Notes: generated from the letters alone by a model not told the origin. DNA of 64,000 bases from Mesorhizobium terrae (GCF_008727715.1 NZ_CP044217.1:229639-293638), one strand, 5' to 3'. Positions 1-7,655 are shown, numbered from the stretch's first letter. Numbers and translations are program-made.

Positions 1-123
1 GTCAAACAGACGGCTGCCCGCGAGGGCCGCAATCCGGCCACCGGGGGAACGATCAAGATCGCGGCATCGAAGAAGCTGACCTTCGCACCGGCGAAGGCCG
101 TCAAGGACGCGCTCAACGGCTAA
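1..123 (+). CDS. HU family DNA-binding protein, C-terminal part (gene starts left of the window)
   Basis: The first 40 codons of the window, ending in TAA, read as the last part of an HU/IHF-type histone-like protein. The stretch [14 protein letters not shown] followed by a Lys/Ala-rich tail is the conserved DNA-binding arm and C-terminal helix of HU. HU proteins are small dimeric nucleoid proteins that bend DNA with little sequence preference. The gene runs toward the leftward backbone block, so the two converge near base 140. Plasmid-borne HU copies are common on large rhizobial plasmids. The start and the N-terminal half lie outside the window. Confidence 0.9.
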   Translation, partial: VKQTAAREGRNPATGGTIKIAASKKLTFAPAKAVKDALNG

Positions 124-156
124 GGCCGCCGAGTGCGTCCGAGGCGCGAGGCGCCC

Positions 157-321
157 CTAGAAGGGCGGCTCGCTGCTGGCGAGGCCTTCCTGCTCGGCCC
201 AGATCGCCTCGCGTTCGGCCAGCGCCATCGCCAGCTCCTCCTCGATCCAGCGCCGCTCGTCCGCGTAGACGGCATTCCGCAGTTCGGCCCGAAGCTCCTC
301 AATGTGTTGATCGATCGACAT
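157..321 (-). CDS. small acidic conserved plasmid protein, 54 aa
   Basis: A 54-residue ORF starting MSIDQHIEEL. It is rich in Glu, Arg and Ala and is probably one long helix or helical hairpin. The ATG is preceded by AAGGAG with a 6-base spacer, which is a strong ribosome binding site and decides the start; the longer open frame upstream has no such signal. It is the last gene of the leftward backbone block and converges with the HU gene. I do not recognise a named family and no function can be given. The ribosome binding site and the helical, low-complexity-free sequence make it credible as a gene. Confidence 0.6.
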   Translation of the reverse strand: MSIDQHIEELRAELRNAVYADERRWIEEELAMALAEREAIWAEQEGLASSEPPF

Positions 322-608
322 CGTCGTCTCCTTGATGTTTGTGAAGGACGACGTCGGCGGCCGTGGCGGGCCGGAGGGGTCAAGGATCGCGGAGCGACCG
401 CCGGAGGCGGCGAGCGGGGGAGCCGATTTTCTGACGCCGCCCTCTTCGGGCGGCGGCGGAAAATTGGGGAACCGCGATGTCCTTGAGGCCTTCGGAACGC
501 CAGGGCACAATGGGACGATCTGAGCAGACCCACCGCTCCCGGTAGAGCGCCCGGCCAGCCGGAGCCGGGCTCGATGCCCGGTTGCGGCCTCACCATACGC
601 AGCGAGGA

Positions 609-630
609 AGCCCCGCCTTGCGGCGGGGCT
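609..630 (-). terminator. hairpin just downstream of the DUF736 gene
   Basis: A perfect 9-bp stem (AGCCCCGCC / GGCGGGGCT) with a 4-base loop lies 15 bases beyond the stop of the DUF736 gene on the minus strand. It is followed by TTCCTC rather than a clean T-run, so it may be a weak intrinsic terminator or an mRNA-end stabiliser. Confidence 0.5.
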
Positions 631-644
631 CGTTGGTCGCGGGA

Positions 645-962
645 TCAGGCGTCGCGCCGCCTCGGGCGGTTCCAGATGAGGGCGTATTCGCCGTCCTTCT
701 CGCCCGGCCAGAGCGCCGCCGAAATCGGGGCGACGAAGCTCGGATCGTCCAGCTTGATGGAGATGTACTCTTCGCCGTCGTCCGAGACCGCCTTCCAGCC
801 TGCGCCGACCTCGACGCCGTTGCCGGCGGTGATGCGGAAGTCCGGAGCGTCGCGCGAGACGCGTTCGATCGGGTTGAGGCGGGCGCGGAAGCCGACCGAG
901 AGAGTGCGGACGTTGCCGACGATGCCGTTGCCGTTGGTCGCGAAATTGCCGATGACAGCCAT
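645..962 (-). CDS. DUF736 family protein, 105 aa
   Basis: The protein starts MAVIGNFATNGNG and continues through VRTLSVGFRARLNPIERV, DAPDFRITAG and EYISIKLDDPSF to ALIWNRP. This is the full-length pattern of the DUF736 family, a small beta-rich protein of about 100 residues found on alphaproteobacterial plasmids and integrative elements. Its biochemical role is unknown. I chose the ATG at 962 because AAGGA lies just upstream (GGAAAGGAACCTATC before ATG) and the family begins here; the open frame extends 28 codons further without support. It sits in the backbone block and has a hairpin leader like that of ardC. Confidence 0.85.
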   Translation of the reverse strand: MAVIGNFATNGNGIVGNVRTLSVGFRARLNPIERVSRDAPDFRITAGNGVEVGAGWKAVSDDGEEYISIKLDDPSFVAPISAALWPGEKDGEYALIWNRPRRRDA

Positions 963-987
963 GATAGGTTCCTTTCCGGTTTGCTCG

Positions 988-1114
988 GGCCGCGCCCATC
1001 GCGGCCTCGATGACGGTGAAAGGACCGGAGGCGATCGACCCCGCACCCACCGGGGTCCCCGTTGCGCTTGCGCAATGGGGTGGTCCTCAGGGCCGGAACG
1101 AAGTGGAGGGCGGC
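988..1114 (-). promoter_or_regulatory. structured leader of the DUF736 gene, repeated in the ardC leader
   Basis: Upstream of the DUF736 start there are, in order: a perfect 7-bp hairpin at 988-1006 (GGCCGCG, 5-base loop, CGCGGCC) 26 bases from the ATG; a 7-bp hairpin at 1037-1057; an 11-bp hairpin with one mismatch at 1057-1080; and a 25-base motif at 1090-1114 containing GAACGAAGTGGAGG. The first hairpin is identical, loop included, to one in the ardC leader (3486-3504), and the 25-base motif recurs there with two changes (3585-3609). This suggests a duplicated promoter/leader unit read leftward. Confidence 0.5.
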
Positions 1115-1665
1115 CGGCAACGGCTATTTTGCCTCGCGATGCAAAGGCGGCGCAGCCGCCGGCGGAAAATGGCCGGGGCCGGACGTTGCGGGAAGGCGAT
1201 CGAGACGCAGTCAGCCTCAGGTCATACCGGACTCATCGAGGCCTGCGTGGGCGCCCGCCAGGCAGATTCGGACAGGAACCTGATCCTGGCTTCATGCTCA
1301 TCGGTGGAATTCGAGGACACGCCGACGGCCGCCGGACCGCAGAAGTGTTCCCACCATCGCCGACTACCCTGCCCTGCCGGATCGACCGATGCCGCCCGCG
1401 CCCGGCCGCTCCGACCGCATCATGGCCTGCGACGGCCGCGGGCGCCGTGCTGTGGAGGAATTCGGACGTTGGCGAAGTCCGCACCCGCCGATGCCGCGAT
1501 CTCCGTCTCGCACCGCATCATCAGCTGCTTTCCGGCTGCGCGTGCGACGGCCTTCGCGTCTCCTGTGCGCCTACGGCGGCGACGTTTGATCCCGCCATGC
1601 ACCCTCGGCCGCCGGGGCGGGGGATCCTGGCGCGTCCAGCCGGGCGCGGAGACGGAGGCGCACTG
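1115..1665. other. 551-base interval without a recognisable gene
   Basis: I see no ORF with a protein-like sequence and a ribosome binding site here on either strand, and no tRNA. The open frames are long only because of high GC content. The interval separates the DUF736 leader from the broken ParE toxin gene. It may hold promoter sequence for the leftward transcript. Confidence 0.4.
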
Positions 1666-1957
1666 TCAGCCGTCCGAAAGATCGTCAGGCCATTGCTGGG
1701 CGCCATGTAGAACGCGCAGGATCCGTACTGTCTCGCGGGTAACCTGGTAGGCCGCGACGTAAGGCGTCCCGGTGACGACAAGTTCGCGCGTTCCGGCGAC
1801 GCGGCCTGGCCGGCCGCTTTGGAAAGTCGCGAAGCCGCCGCGCAACGGCGACGATCCGCTCATCGATGGCGACGGCGGCTGCGGGATTCTGGGCTTCAAC
1901 ATGGGTGAAGATGCCGTCGCGATCGGAGAGCGCGAAAGCCGACCAGGTGAGCCTCAC
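1666..1957 (-). pseudogene. RelE/ParE family toxin, frameshifted
   Basis: Two overlapping frames together make one ParE-like toxin. The first 47 codons from the ATG at 1957 give MRLTWSAFALSDRDGIF...VARRLRDFPK. The family then continues in another frame as SGRPGRVAGTRELVV...YVAAYQV...VRILRVLHGAQQWPDDL. The switch falls at bases 1817-1822, within CCAAAGC on the minus strand. Loss of two bases, for example one AG of an AGAG run, would explain it, because the family normally has two residues between FP and GRPGR. The start overlaps the antitoxin stop by four bases, as in a normal antitoxin-toxin operon. ParE-type toxins poison gyrase or cleave mRNA; this one is probably dead unless ribosomes shift frame or the base call is wrong. 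Confidence 0.8.
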
Positions 1958-2262
1958 GATTTGAGGTCGCCGATCTTGCGACGCGCCGCGGCACGCCGCC
2001 CGGCGAAATGCGCTTCGACCTGGTCGTCGGGGATGTCAGGCCGGCTATCCTCCAGCGCTTCGCGAACCTTGGCGCGGAACCAGGCGTCGTGGGCCTCGCT
2101 GTTCGAGAGCAACTCCAACGGGAGCGCGCCCTCGTTGGCGGTGCGGGTGAGCAGAATGCGCACCGCATCCGACACCGTGAGGCCCATGTTCTCCAAAACG
2201 GCCGACGCGCGGTCGCGCACGTCCGAGTCGATCCGCGTTTGAACCAATGCGTTTGCAGGCAT
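1954..2262 (-). CDS. RelB/DinJ family antitoxin, 102 aa
   Basis: The sequence MPANALVQTRIDSDVRDRASAVLENMGLTVSDAVRILLTR is the ribbon-helix-helix DNA-binding domain of RelB/DinJ antitoxins. It is followed by an acidic, flexible toxin-binding tail (PDIPDDQVEAHF). These proteins bind and neutralise a RelE/ParE toxin and repress their own operon. The ATG at 2262 is preceded by AAAGGAGGCGCTT, a near-perfect ribosome binding site, so the 10 extra upstream codons are not used. Its partner toxin overlaps it by four bases and is frameshifted. The antitoxin itself is intact, which is the expected order of decay for such pairs. Confidence 0.85.
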   Translation of the reverse strand: MPANALVQTRIDSDVRDRASAVLENMGLTVSDAVRILLTRTANEGALPLELLSNSEAHDAWFRAKVREALEDSRPDIPDDQVEAHFAGRRAAARRKIGDLKS

Positions 2263-2538
2263 AAGCGCCTCCTTTCCCGCAATGTAATGCAACTGAATGA
2301 CGGATGCCAGCTTTATTGTGCGTGGGGCCTCAGGCGGTCTCCGATCGATAAAGGAATGCCGATGCTTTTCCTGTCGTCGATGGCGATGCCGGAATATCCA
2401 GGTCTGTCGGGAGTCCGAGCGATCTGCGCCCGCCGCTCCTCCGAATCATGGATTTCGGCGCGCCCCGCAGAGTGGGTCAAGCCGGAGCAGGCATTTGCCT
2501 GCCGGACAGCGGCCGCCGCCGGGGAGCGGAAAGGATCA

Positions 2539-3465
2539 TCAGGCTGCTTCCCGCTCCGTCGCCGGTTGCGGCTGGAGATCGTGCAGATATGCGACGGCAC
2601 GCTGCGCGTGGGCCGCGGCCTGGAAGATCGCCTTCCTGTCGCCCTCCAGCACGGTAAGCCACGACTGGACGTAGCTGGCATGGTCGGGGCGCGGCTCCAT
2701 TTCGGGAACGATGCCCAGGTCGGCGCAGAGGAAGCTGGCGCCGATGTCCGCGACCAGCTCCTCGCGGGCGCGTTCGCTCCGCTCCTTGTGGTAGCGGCTG
2801 AGGTCGCGGTTGAGACGATGGCTCCCGCCGGCCCAGTGGACACATTCGTGTCCGAGCACCGCGTAGTAGCTCGCCGCGTCGCGAAACGTCTCGAACGGCG
2901 GCATCTGCACCATATCGCTGGACGGCGAGAAGAATGCTTTGGGGCCGCCGTGCCGGATCACCGCGCCGGTGTTGGCGAAGAAGCTGTCCGCCTCGGCGAT
3001 GCGCTCGACTTGATCGATGACCGGCTCGGTCCGATTGTAGTAATGATCGGGAAGACCGTCTATCTGGTCGCAGTTAAAGACGGTGTAAGCCTTGAGGAAG
3101 GGGATGTCCCTTTCAACCTCGCCGCCATGGCTGTCGACCTCGGTCTTGGTGAAGCGGCTGGCATAGACGACGGTCGTACCGCTCTCGCCCTTGCGGACAT
3201 GCGCATCAAGCTCGGACGCCTGCCTGAAGGTCATCCACATCGGCGAGGTGAAGCCCCGCGCCATCGCCTCCGACCAGAGAAGCAACACGTTGAGCCCGGT
3301 ATAGGGCTGGCCGTTGTGACGCAACGGTCGCGTCACGCGGCCGTTGGCGTTGCGGGCGCCCCATGGCTGGACCCATGGCCGGACGCCCTTTTCGAGATCG
3401 ACGACGATGCGTTCGGTGATGCGCGTGTAGACGTCGGCGCGCGGGCCGGATTTCTTGGTCGTCAT
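2539..3465 (-). CDS. ardC: ArdC-type anti-restriction protein, 308 aa
   Basis: The N-terminal half (YTRITERIVVDLEKGVRPWVQPW, then GLNVLLLW and WMTFRQASELDAHVRKGE) is the single-strand-DNA-binding domain of the ArdC/TraC family. The C-terminal half is a zincin-like metallopeptidase with HECVH at about residues 206-210 and a downstream EELVADIGASFL that supplies the third metal ligand. ArdC proteins enter or act in the recipient during conjugation and protect incoming plasmid DNA from restriction. The start at 3465 has GGAGGATAGGAAA upstream; the ORF could run 22 codons further back but without support. Its leader carries the same hairpin and 25-base motif as the DUF736 leader. Confidence 0.88.
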   Translation of the reverse strand: MTTKKSGPRADVYTRITERIVVDLEKGVRPWVQPWGARNANGRVTRPLRHNGQPYTGLNVLLLWSEAMARGFTSPMWMTFRQASELDAHVRKGESGTTVVYASRFTKTEVDSHGGEVERDIPFLKAYTVFNCDQIDGLPDHYYNRTEPVIDQVERIAEADSFFANTGAVIRHGGPKAFFSPSSDMVQMPPFETFRDAASYYAVLGHECVHWAGGSHRLNRDLSRYHKERSERAREELVADIGASFLCADLGIVPEMEPRPDHASYVQSWLTVLEGDRKAIFQAAAHAQRAVAYLHDLQPQPATEREAA

Positions 3466-3484
3466 TTTCCTATCCTCCGTTTCG

Positions 3485-3609
3485 GGGCCGCGCCCATCGC
3501 GGCCCGTCGCGGAGGTCCAGTGCCGGGGCAATCAGGAGGGCCAGCGCACCCGACCAGGCCCGTCGCACTGCGACGGGCGGGGAAGGGCCGAAACGAAGTG
3601 GAGGACGGC
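3485..3609 (-). promoter_or_regulatory. structured leader of ardC
   Basis: A hairpin with an 8-bp stem (3485-3505), whose 19-base core is identical to the one before the DUF736 gene, lies 20 bases upstream of the ardC ATG. A second 8-bp hairpin (CCCGTCGC / GCGACGGG, 3559-3577) and a 25-base motif (3585-3609, two changes from 1090-1114) follow at similar spacing. The remaining bases up to 3795 hold no recognisable gene. Confidence 0.5.
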
Positions 3610-3795
3610 AAAGCCGTTGCGCGGACCGCCGGCCCCGGCAGGACCGCCGTCCGGGACGGGCCGCGGGCGCGGCCGTCCTTCCCTTCCTTTCCCTGCTTTC
3701 CGGCGTGCATCGACAAGACAACAGGCCGGCCCCGTCCGGGACCGGGCTGTTTGGCTCGAAGAAGGGGCGAGGCCGGAGCCTCGCCCGATTGAGGC

Positions 3796-4386
3796 TCAAC
3801 CGAGAGCCGCCATCTGCATCTCGGCCGCTTTTCGATCCAGCATATGGCCGGGGTTTTCGACGGGGCGCTCGAAGGGCTTCCAACGCTCGCCGACGACGTG
3901 CTCGTAGGCCGCGACGGCGCCCTCGGCGGCCATGCGTAGCGCATGGGCCTGAATGCCCATGTCGGCGGCGAACTCGCGCTTGCGCTGGGCGGCACTCTCG
4001 AAGCCGCCCGGACCGTCGAGGTCCTCGTCGCGCAGGTCGTTGGCGGCTTTTGCCGTCAGGTCGCGCGCTTCCGTCACCGCCCGGCTGTAGAACTGGCCTG
4101 CGCCGTGGGCGGAACCGACATAGGAGCCGACAATGCGTTGCAGGTGGATCTGCATGGCGCGCTCGCCCAGACCCTCTCCGAGCGCATCGGCAGTCTCGAC
4201 GATCATGCGCTCGTGAAGCTCGCGGATGCCTTCGCTGTCGATCACCGGAGATCCAAAACTCTCGGCGATCAGGGTGGCCTGTGTGGCGTCTGGGCAGGCG
4301 AGGCGAACCATTTCGAGGGTCGTGCCCTTGCGCAACGGGACGACACGAGCGGCCGGGCGCGGCACGGGAGCGGATTTCTTTGCCAT
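3796..4386 (-). CDS. conserved plasmid protein of unknown function, 196 aa
   Basis: A soluble protein with a basic, Pro-rich N-terminus (MAKKSAPVPRPAARVVPLRKG) followed by a mostly helical, Ala-rich body. No membrane segments or catalytic motifs are visible. The segment ATLIAESFGSPVIDSEGIRELHERMIVETADALGEGLGERAMQIHLQR looks like a well-packed helical domain. The ATG has AAGGAAAGGA ten bases upstream. It stands alone, with about 330-400 base spacers on either side, each containing GC-rich hairpins. I have the impression that similar proteins occur in rhizobial plasmid backbones next to ardC, but I cannot name the family. Confidence 0.65.
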   Translation of the reverse strand: MAKKSAPVPRPAARVVPLRKGTTLEMVRLACPDATQATLIAESFGSPVIDSEGIRELHERMIVETADALGEGLGERAMQIHLQRIVGSYVGSAHGAGQFYSRAVTEARDLTAKAANDLRDEDLDGPGGFESAAQRKREFAADMGIQAHALRMAAEGAVAAYEHVVGERWKPFERPVENPGHMLDRKAAEMQMAALG

Positions 4387-4788
4387 GGGATGTCCTTTCC
4401 TTCAGATGGGCCGATGGCTCGGGCCGGCCCTTGCCGGCCCTCCCTTCGGGCGTGCTCGGGAAAAACCGGCGGAAAGACGGGCGCTTCAGGGTCCGGGCCG
4501 GGCGGAATCGAGCGAGTCCGGCTTGCGGGCCAGCGGGGCTTTCCAGCCCCGCGCAGCCCGCGGGCCTGCCTTGGCGAGATCGGACGGCCCGGCCGCAAGG
4601 CGGCGCGAAGCGGCCTTGAAGCGCACGGCCGCCGGTTTACGAGCGCACCTTGATCCGAAGGGAGGCCGGCAAGGGCCGGCGTTTCGATAGACCGCCAGTA
4701 GGAAAGGACCCGCATGACGAATCCGGTCCCGCGGTCTGCGAAGAAGAAGCCGCGATGCCGCGCGGTGCGGCGGCCTATCCGAGACGCC
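4387..4788 (-). promoter_or_regulatory. intergenic leader with perfect GC-rich hairpin
   Basis: This 402-base spacer has no gene-like ORF. It holds a perfect 8-bp hairpin (GGGCCGGC, 4-base loop, GCCGGCCC) at 4421-4440, 35 bases upstream of the preceding entry's ATG, and further GC-rich inverted repeats near 4533-4550 and 4662-4680. The position matches the hairpins before DUF736 and ardC, though the sequence differs. Confidence 0.4.
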
Positions 4789-5091
4789 TCAGGCCGTCTT
4801 CGACATCCGCTCCAGAACCTCGGGTCGCCAAAGTCGGATGATCTCCTCGATCTGAGCCCGGTGGTCGATGGGATACTCGGCTTCCGCTCGGCTGGCGAGC
4901 CAGGCGAAAACGCTCGTCATGTCGCGGGCGATCGCCTTGTCCACTGCGAAGAGGTCGGCTAGGTCGAAGCCGCCGAGACTGTCCGCATTCCACCATGCGA
5001 GGATGAAGTCGGCGACACGGCGCGATTGGCCGGTGTCGCTGCGAGCGATGCGAAGAAGGCGCTCGAATGCCTCACGTGTCGGTTCGTCCAT
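4789..5091 (-). CDS. DUF7673-like small conserved protein, 100 aa
   Basis: The protein MDEPTREAFERLLRIARSDTGQSRRVADFILAWWNADSLGGFDLADLFAVDKAIARDM... has the features I recall for the DUF7673 family: an N-terminal helix with ARSDTGQSRRVADFILAWWNA and a second half ending IIRLWRPEVL. It is a small soluble helical protein of unknown role, seen on alphaproteobacterial plasmids and genomic islands. GGGAG lies 8 bases before the ATG. It is read in the same direction as the following small-gene operon but is 100 bases from it. The family assignment is from memory and needs a profile search. Confidence 0.7.
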   Translation of the reverse strand: MDEPTREAFERLLRIARSDTGQSRRVADFILAWWNADSLGGFDLADLFAVDKAIARDMTSVFAWLASRAEAEYPIDHRAQIEEIIRLWRPEVLERMSKTA

Positions 5092-5194
5092 GGCGAATGC
5101 TCCCTGCCAGACGTGCTATATCACGCCAGGACCGCTCTGGCACGGGTCTGCCGGCACGGTTCGCCAAGATGGTGAAATGCGGTCGCACCGGCTA

Positions 5195-5583
5195 TCAAAG
5201 GTAGATCATGCCGTTGTCGCCGACATAGACGCCGAACGCGCGCGCCGCGAAGTCCAGCCTGCTGGCGTGGGGCTCGGGCCAGTCCTCGTCCCAGAATCCG
5301 GCGCCGTGACCGCAGCGCGTCAGCCAGAAATCATGAGCCGCCATCGCCGCCTCGCGGTCATGGATCGGCCCCTCGAAATCCCGCGCGAGCGGCGCGTCGA
5401 GGCAATGGATAAGCCGGTGGTTCGCGTCATAGAAGGCGGTGGCAATCCGCTTCCATCCGCGCGCGCGTCTCGGCCGCGAGATCGCTCATGTCATGGCGGC
5501 GGTCGAGAGGAACACCGTCGCCGCCGCAGGATGACCACAGCGCGGTTCCGACATAGGACGCGATGAAGGACCAGGGGGCAGCC
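5195..5583 (-). pseudogene. small conserved plasmid protein, frameshifted by one base
   Basis: From the ATG at 5583 the frame reads MAAPWSFIASYVGTALWSS...ETRARMEADC and then falls out of frame to a stop at 5427. A second frame continues FYDANHRLIHCLDAPL...AAHDFWLTRCGHGAGFWDEDWPEP...FGVYVGDNGMIYL and stops at 5195. Proteins of this conserved family run continuously from a SYVGTALWSS start to an HDFWLTRNGHGAGFW core and a final GDDG.YY motif, so the two parts are one gene. The shift lies at bases 5440-5445, where TGCCACC fits an extra C relative to TGCACC. The ribosome binding site AAGGAG overlaps the upstream gene's stop. The function of the family is unknown. A sequencing error cannot be excluded. 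Confidence 0.75.
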
Positions 5584-5587
5584 ATCG

Positions 5588-5884
5588 CTAGTCTCCTTTC
5601 CCGGCCATGAGCCGCGCCCAGCTGTCCCGGAGGAATTTCGGGATATCGAGGTCGGGATCGACAAAGGCGTTGTCGATCCCCTCCGGCACGGCCGCGACCT
5701 GCGTGCCGCCTTCGGCGGGGGAGGCCGGCGGCTCGCACAGCGCGTCGAGAAAGGCTGCGAGCTGGGTGCGGTCCGCGATGCCGATCTTGATCGTGGCGTC
5801 CGGAGGGAGCTTTTCGCGGATGCGGTATTGCTCGGCGTCGCCCTTCATGGCGAACCACCGGCGCTTGACGTTGTAGACGATCAT
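5588..5884 (-). CDS. conserved plasmid protein of unknown function, 98 aa
   Basis: A small soluble protein, MIVYNVKRRWFAMKGDAEQYRIREKLPPDATIKIGIADRTQL..., with a basic N-terminal third and an acidic C-terminal half (DPDLDIPKFLRDSWARLMAGKGD). AGGAGG lies 8 bases before the ATG, and the ATG overlaps the stop of the upstream ORF by four bases (ATGA). This shows translational coupling within the five-gene run from 7567 down to 5195. No motif points to a function. It is short but intact, and its overlap pattern argues that it is real. Confidence 0.7.
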   Translation of the reverse strand: MIVYNVKRRWFAMKGDAEQYRIREKLPPDATIKIGIADRTQLAAFLDALCEPPASPAEGGTQVAAVPEGIDNAFVDPDLDIPKFLRDSWARLMAGKGD

Positions 5885-6261
5885 GATGCGGCCTCCTGTC
5901 GGTCGGGCACGGGGTGACGCTGGCGGAAGGCCGCGATCGCGCGATCCTTCCGGGCGAGCTTGCGTGACAAGGCGTCGATCTCGGGCTGTCGCTCCGCCCT
6001 GATCGCCGCCAAGTTCGATCGGTAGCGTTCGAGAAACGCACTCGGATCGGGCGGTTTGCCGCGCCTGTAGGCCCTGCGGCGCGGCTGCAATTGCGGGATC
6101 AGCGCCGTCATGCGCCGCGTGATCTGGCGCTCGATCATGTCAAGCTGCCGCTGTATCTGCCGACGCGCTTCCTCCATGCGGGAGAGCTGCGCCTCGCGTT
6201 CAGAGCAGCGGGTCGTAACGTGGTCCTCCGCTGCCAGCCGATGAAACTCGATGGGCCGCAA
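5881..6261 (-). CDS. coiled-coil-like ORF, possibly the displaced C-terminus of the DUF7007 gene, 126 codons
   Basis: The frame reads AEDHVTTRCSEREAQLSRMEEARRQIQRQLDMIERQITRRMTALIPQL...ALSRKLARKDRAIAAFRQRH: highly charged, helical and probably coiled coil. Its end overlaps the next gene by ATGA, so the frame is translated. However, it has no good start: the upstream limit is a TTG at 6261 and the first ATG is at 6177, neither with a ribosome binding site, and it overlaps the DUF7007 gene by 127 bases. The simplest reading is that it is the C-terminal part of that gene, moved out of frame by a one-base loss near 6230-6236. The alternative is an independent, translationally coupled gene. Confidence 0.55.
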   Translation of the reverse strand: MRPIEFHRLAAEDHVTTRCSEREAQLSRMEEARRQIQRQLDMIERQITRRMTALIPQLQPRRRAYRRGKPPDPSAFLERYRSNLAAIRAERQPEIDALSRKLARKDRAIAAFRQRHPVPDRQEAAS

Positions 6262-7100
6262 TAGACAGGATGGCGGTGCACATCGATGACGAAGCCGAAG
6301 CGGCCGACCTCGTACTCCTCAGCGGGCACGAGAAAGCGGCGCTCCTCGGTCCCCTCTCCGCGCCTGCCGCCAGGGGTGGCGACGACCTCCACGAAGCCCT
6401 TCTCGCGGTCCGACGTGATCGCCGAGACGACGATCCAGTCGTTCGCATGCTCTCTTTCGAAAGCGCGGCGGTCCTTCGACCGGGATTCGCCTGGTTGGAG
6501 GATCGTGCCGAAGATTGCTTCCCACGCATCCGGCCAGCTGTCCTTGACCGTGCGCTCCGCGCAGCGTCGCTCGAAGGCGGTGAAGAGATGAGGGACGCTG
6601 ATCGCGACGATGGCCCAGGCCTCGTCTTCCTCGTACCAGCCGCCGGCGAGGCGCAGCGTCGCATGGACTTTTGCGTTGCGAGCGCCCGACAGATGAAACC
6701 CGCCATGACCGGCCGTGCTGTGCAACACGACGTCCTCGGCATAGAAGGTCGCGCCCTGGGACGGTCCCCACGGCGTGCTGGCTGGGACATGCGCCTCGCG
6801 TCGGCCCAGCGCGCGCAGCTCTCGGGCGTGCTCGGCGCGTTCGAGCACGGCGGCGCGGAACGCGGCCGCGTCGGCGAGCTCACCGTCGTGGCTGTAGAAA
6901 TCGTCGCGCCTCCATTCCGGCATGGGACGCCGAATCCGCCAGCCGCTGGCGAGATAGTGCCTGCCGCCGCGGGCGGGAACCATCGCGTAGGCACGGTCTC
7001 CGACCTGGGCAACGTTCATGCCGTCGGCGCTGACACCGAAGGAAACCGCCGGAAAACCGGGGGCTTCATCGTTGGGGATCGGGGAAGCGTGCGCGCTCAT
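6135..7100 (-). CDS. DUF7007 domain protein, 321 aa as read
   Basis: The central part TPWGPSQGATFYAEDVVLHSTAGHGGFHLS, GGWYEEDEAWAIVAISVPHLF, WPDAWEAIFGTILQPGESRSKDRRAF, NDWIVVSAITSD and RFLVPAEEYEVGRFGFVIDVHRHPVYCGPSSFIGW matches what I recall as the DUF7007 family of plasmid and island proteins. Function is unknown. The start at 7100 has GAGGGGAGGG upstream and overlaps the previous gene's stop by ATGA. The last 42 residues after FIGW become Arg-rich and unlike a folded tail, while the other frame there gives a coherent helical sequence. A frameshift at about 6230-6236 probably truncates and garbles the native C-terminus. Confidence 0.7.
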   Translation of the reverse strand: MSAHASPIPNDEAPGFPAVSFGVSADGMNVAQVGDRAYAMVPARGGRHYLASGWRIRRPMPEWRRDDFYSHDGELADAAAFRAAVLERAEHARELRALGRREAHVPASTPWGPSQGATFYAEDVVLHSTAGHGGFHLSGARNAKVHATLRLAGGWYEEDEAWAIVAISVPHLFTAFERRCAERTVKDSWPDAWEAIFGTILQPGESRSKDRRAFEREHANDWIVVSAITSDREKGFVEVVATPGGRRGEGTEERRFLVPAEEYEVGRFGFVIDVHRHPVYCGPSSFIGWQRRTTLRPAALNARRSSPAWRKRVGRYSGSLT

Positions 7101-7567
7101 GCTGCGGCCCTCCCCTCGACGACATCCCCTGCCACCTGGTCCGCCGTGACCGGCTTCAGGATCGCATGGGGATAGCCGTGGCTCTTCAGCCAGTTCTCGG
7201 CGGCGGCATGGTGTTCGGCCAGATGCACCAGCTCGCCGTCAGGCCGGTCGAGAACGACGACCGAGCCGATGGCGGGCCGTTCGACGACGGTGAACTTCAG
7301 GTCGCTGTCGATCGAGAAGCTGCGGTGGACGCGAAGCACGACGACGCCACCGCTGCCGAAATCCCCCTCATGAAGCGTGAAGGACTCCAGGATCGTCGTG
7401 CTGCCGACAACGTGCCGTGGCCGCTTGGCGATCAGCCGGCCGCCATTGTTGCGATTTTCCCAAGCCGCGAGCTTCTTGCGATGGCGTTCCGGCGGACGCG
7501 GCGTTCCGTCGGAATATTTTACGATGGCGCCAAGCGGCACCAGGTCGAAAATTAATGAAGCGGACAT
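7097..7567 (-). CDS. conserved plasmid protein of unknown function, 156 aa
   Basis: The first gene of the small-protein operon. It starts MSASLIFDLVPLGAIVKYSDGTPRPPERHRKKLAAWENRNNGGRLIAKRP. CAGGAGGACAAGA directly precedes this ATG, so the 40 codons upstream in the same frame are not used. The C-terminal half alternates short beta-like stretches (GVVVLRVHRSFSIDSDLKFTVVERPAIGSVVVLD) with a final helix. No known motif is visible. Its stop overlaps the DUF7007 start. The family appears limited to plasmids and islands of this bacterial group as far as I can tell, and I cannot assign a role. Confidence 0.65.
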   Translation of the reverse strand: MSASLIFDLVPLGAIVKYSDGTPRPPERHRKKLAAWENRNNGGRLIAKRPRHVVGSTTILESFTLHEGDFGSGGVVVLRVHRSFSIDSDLKFTVVERPAIGSVVVLDRPDGELVHLAEHHAAAENWLKSHGYPHAILKPVTADQVAGDVVEGRAAA

Positions 7568-7655
7568 TCTTGTCCTCCTGTTGTTGACGATGAAAACAGA
7601 ACCGCCGCCGGACGAGCCGGCGGCGGGATCTCGTTCGATGATGCTTGGAAAGCGG

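Noticed and set aside
1010-1750. Long plus-strand open frames across the DUF736 leader and the ParE region
   Set aside because: High GC leaves frames open by chance; no ribosome binding site, Arg/Pro-rich sequence, and they lie antisense to recognisable genes.
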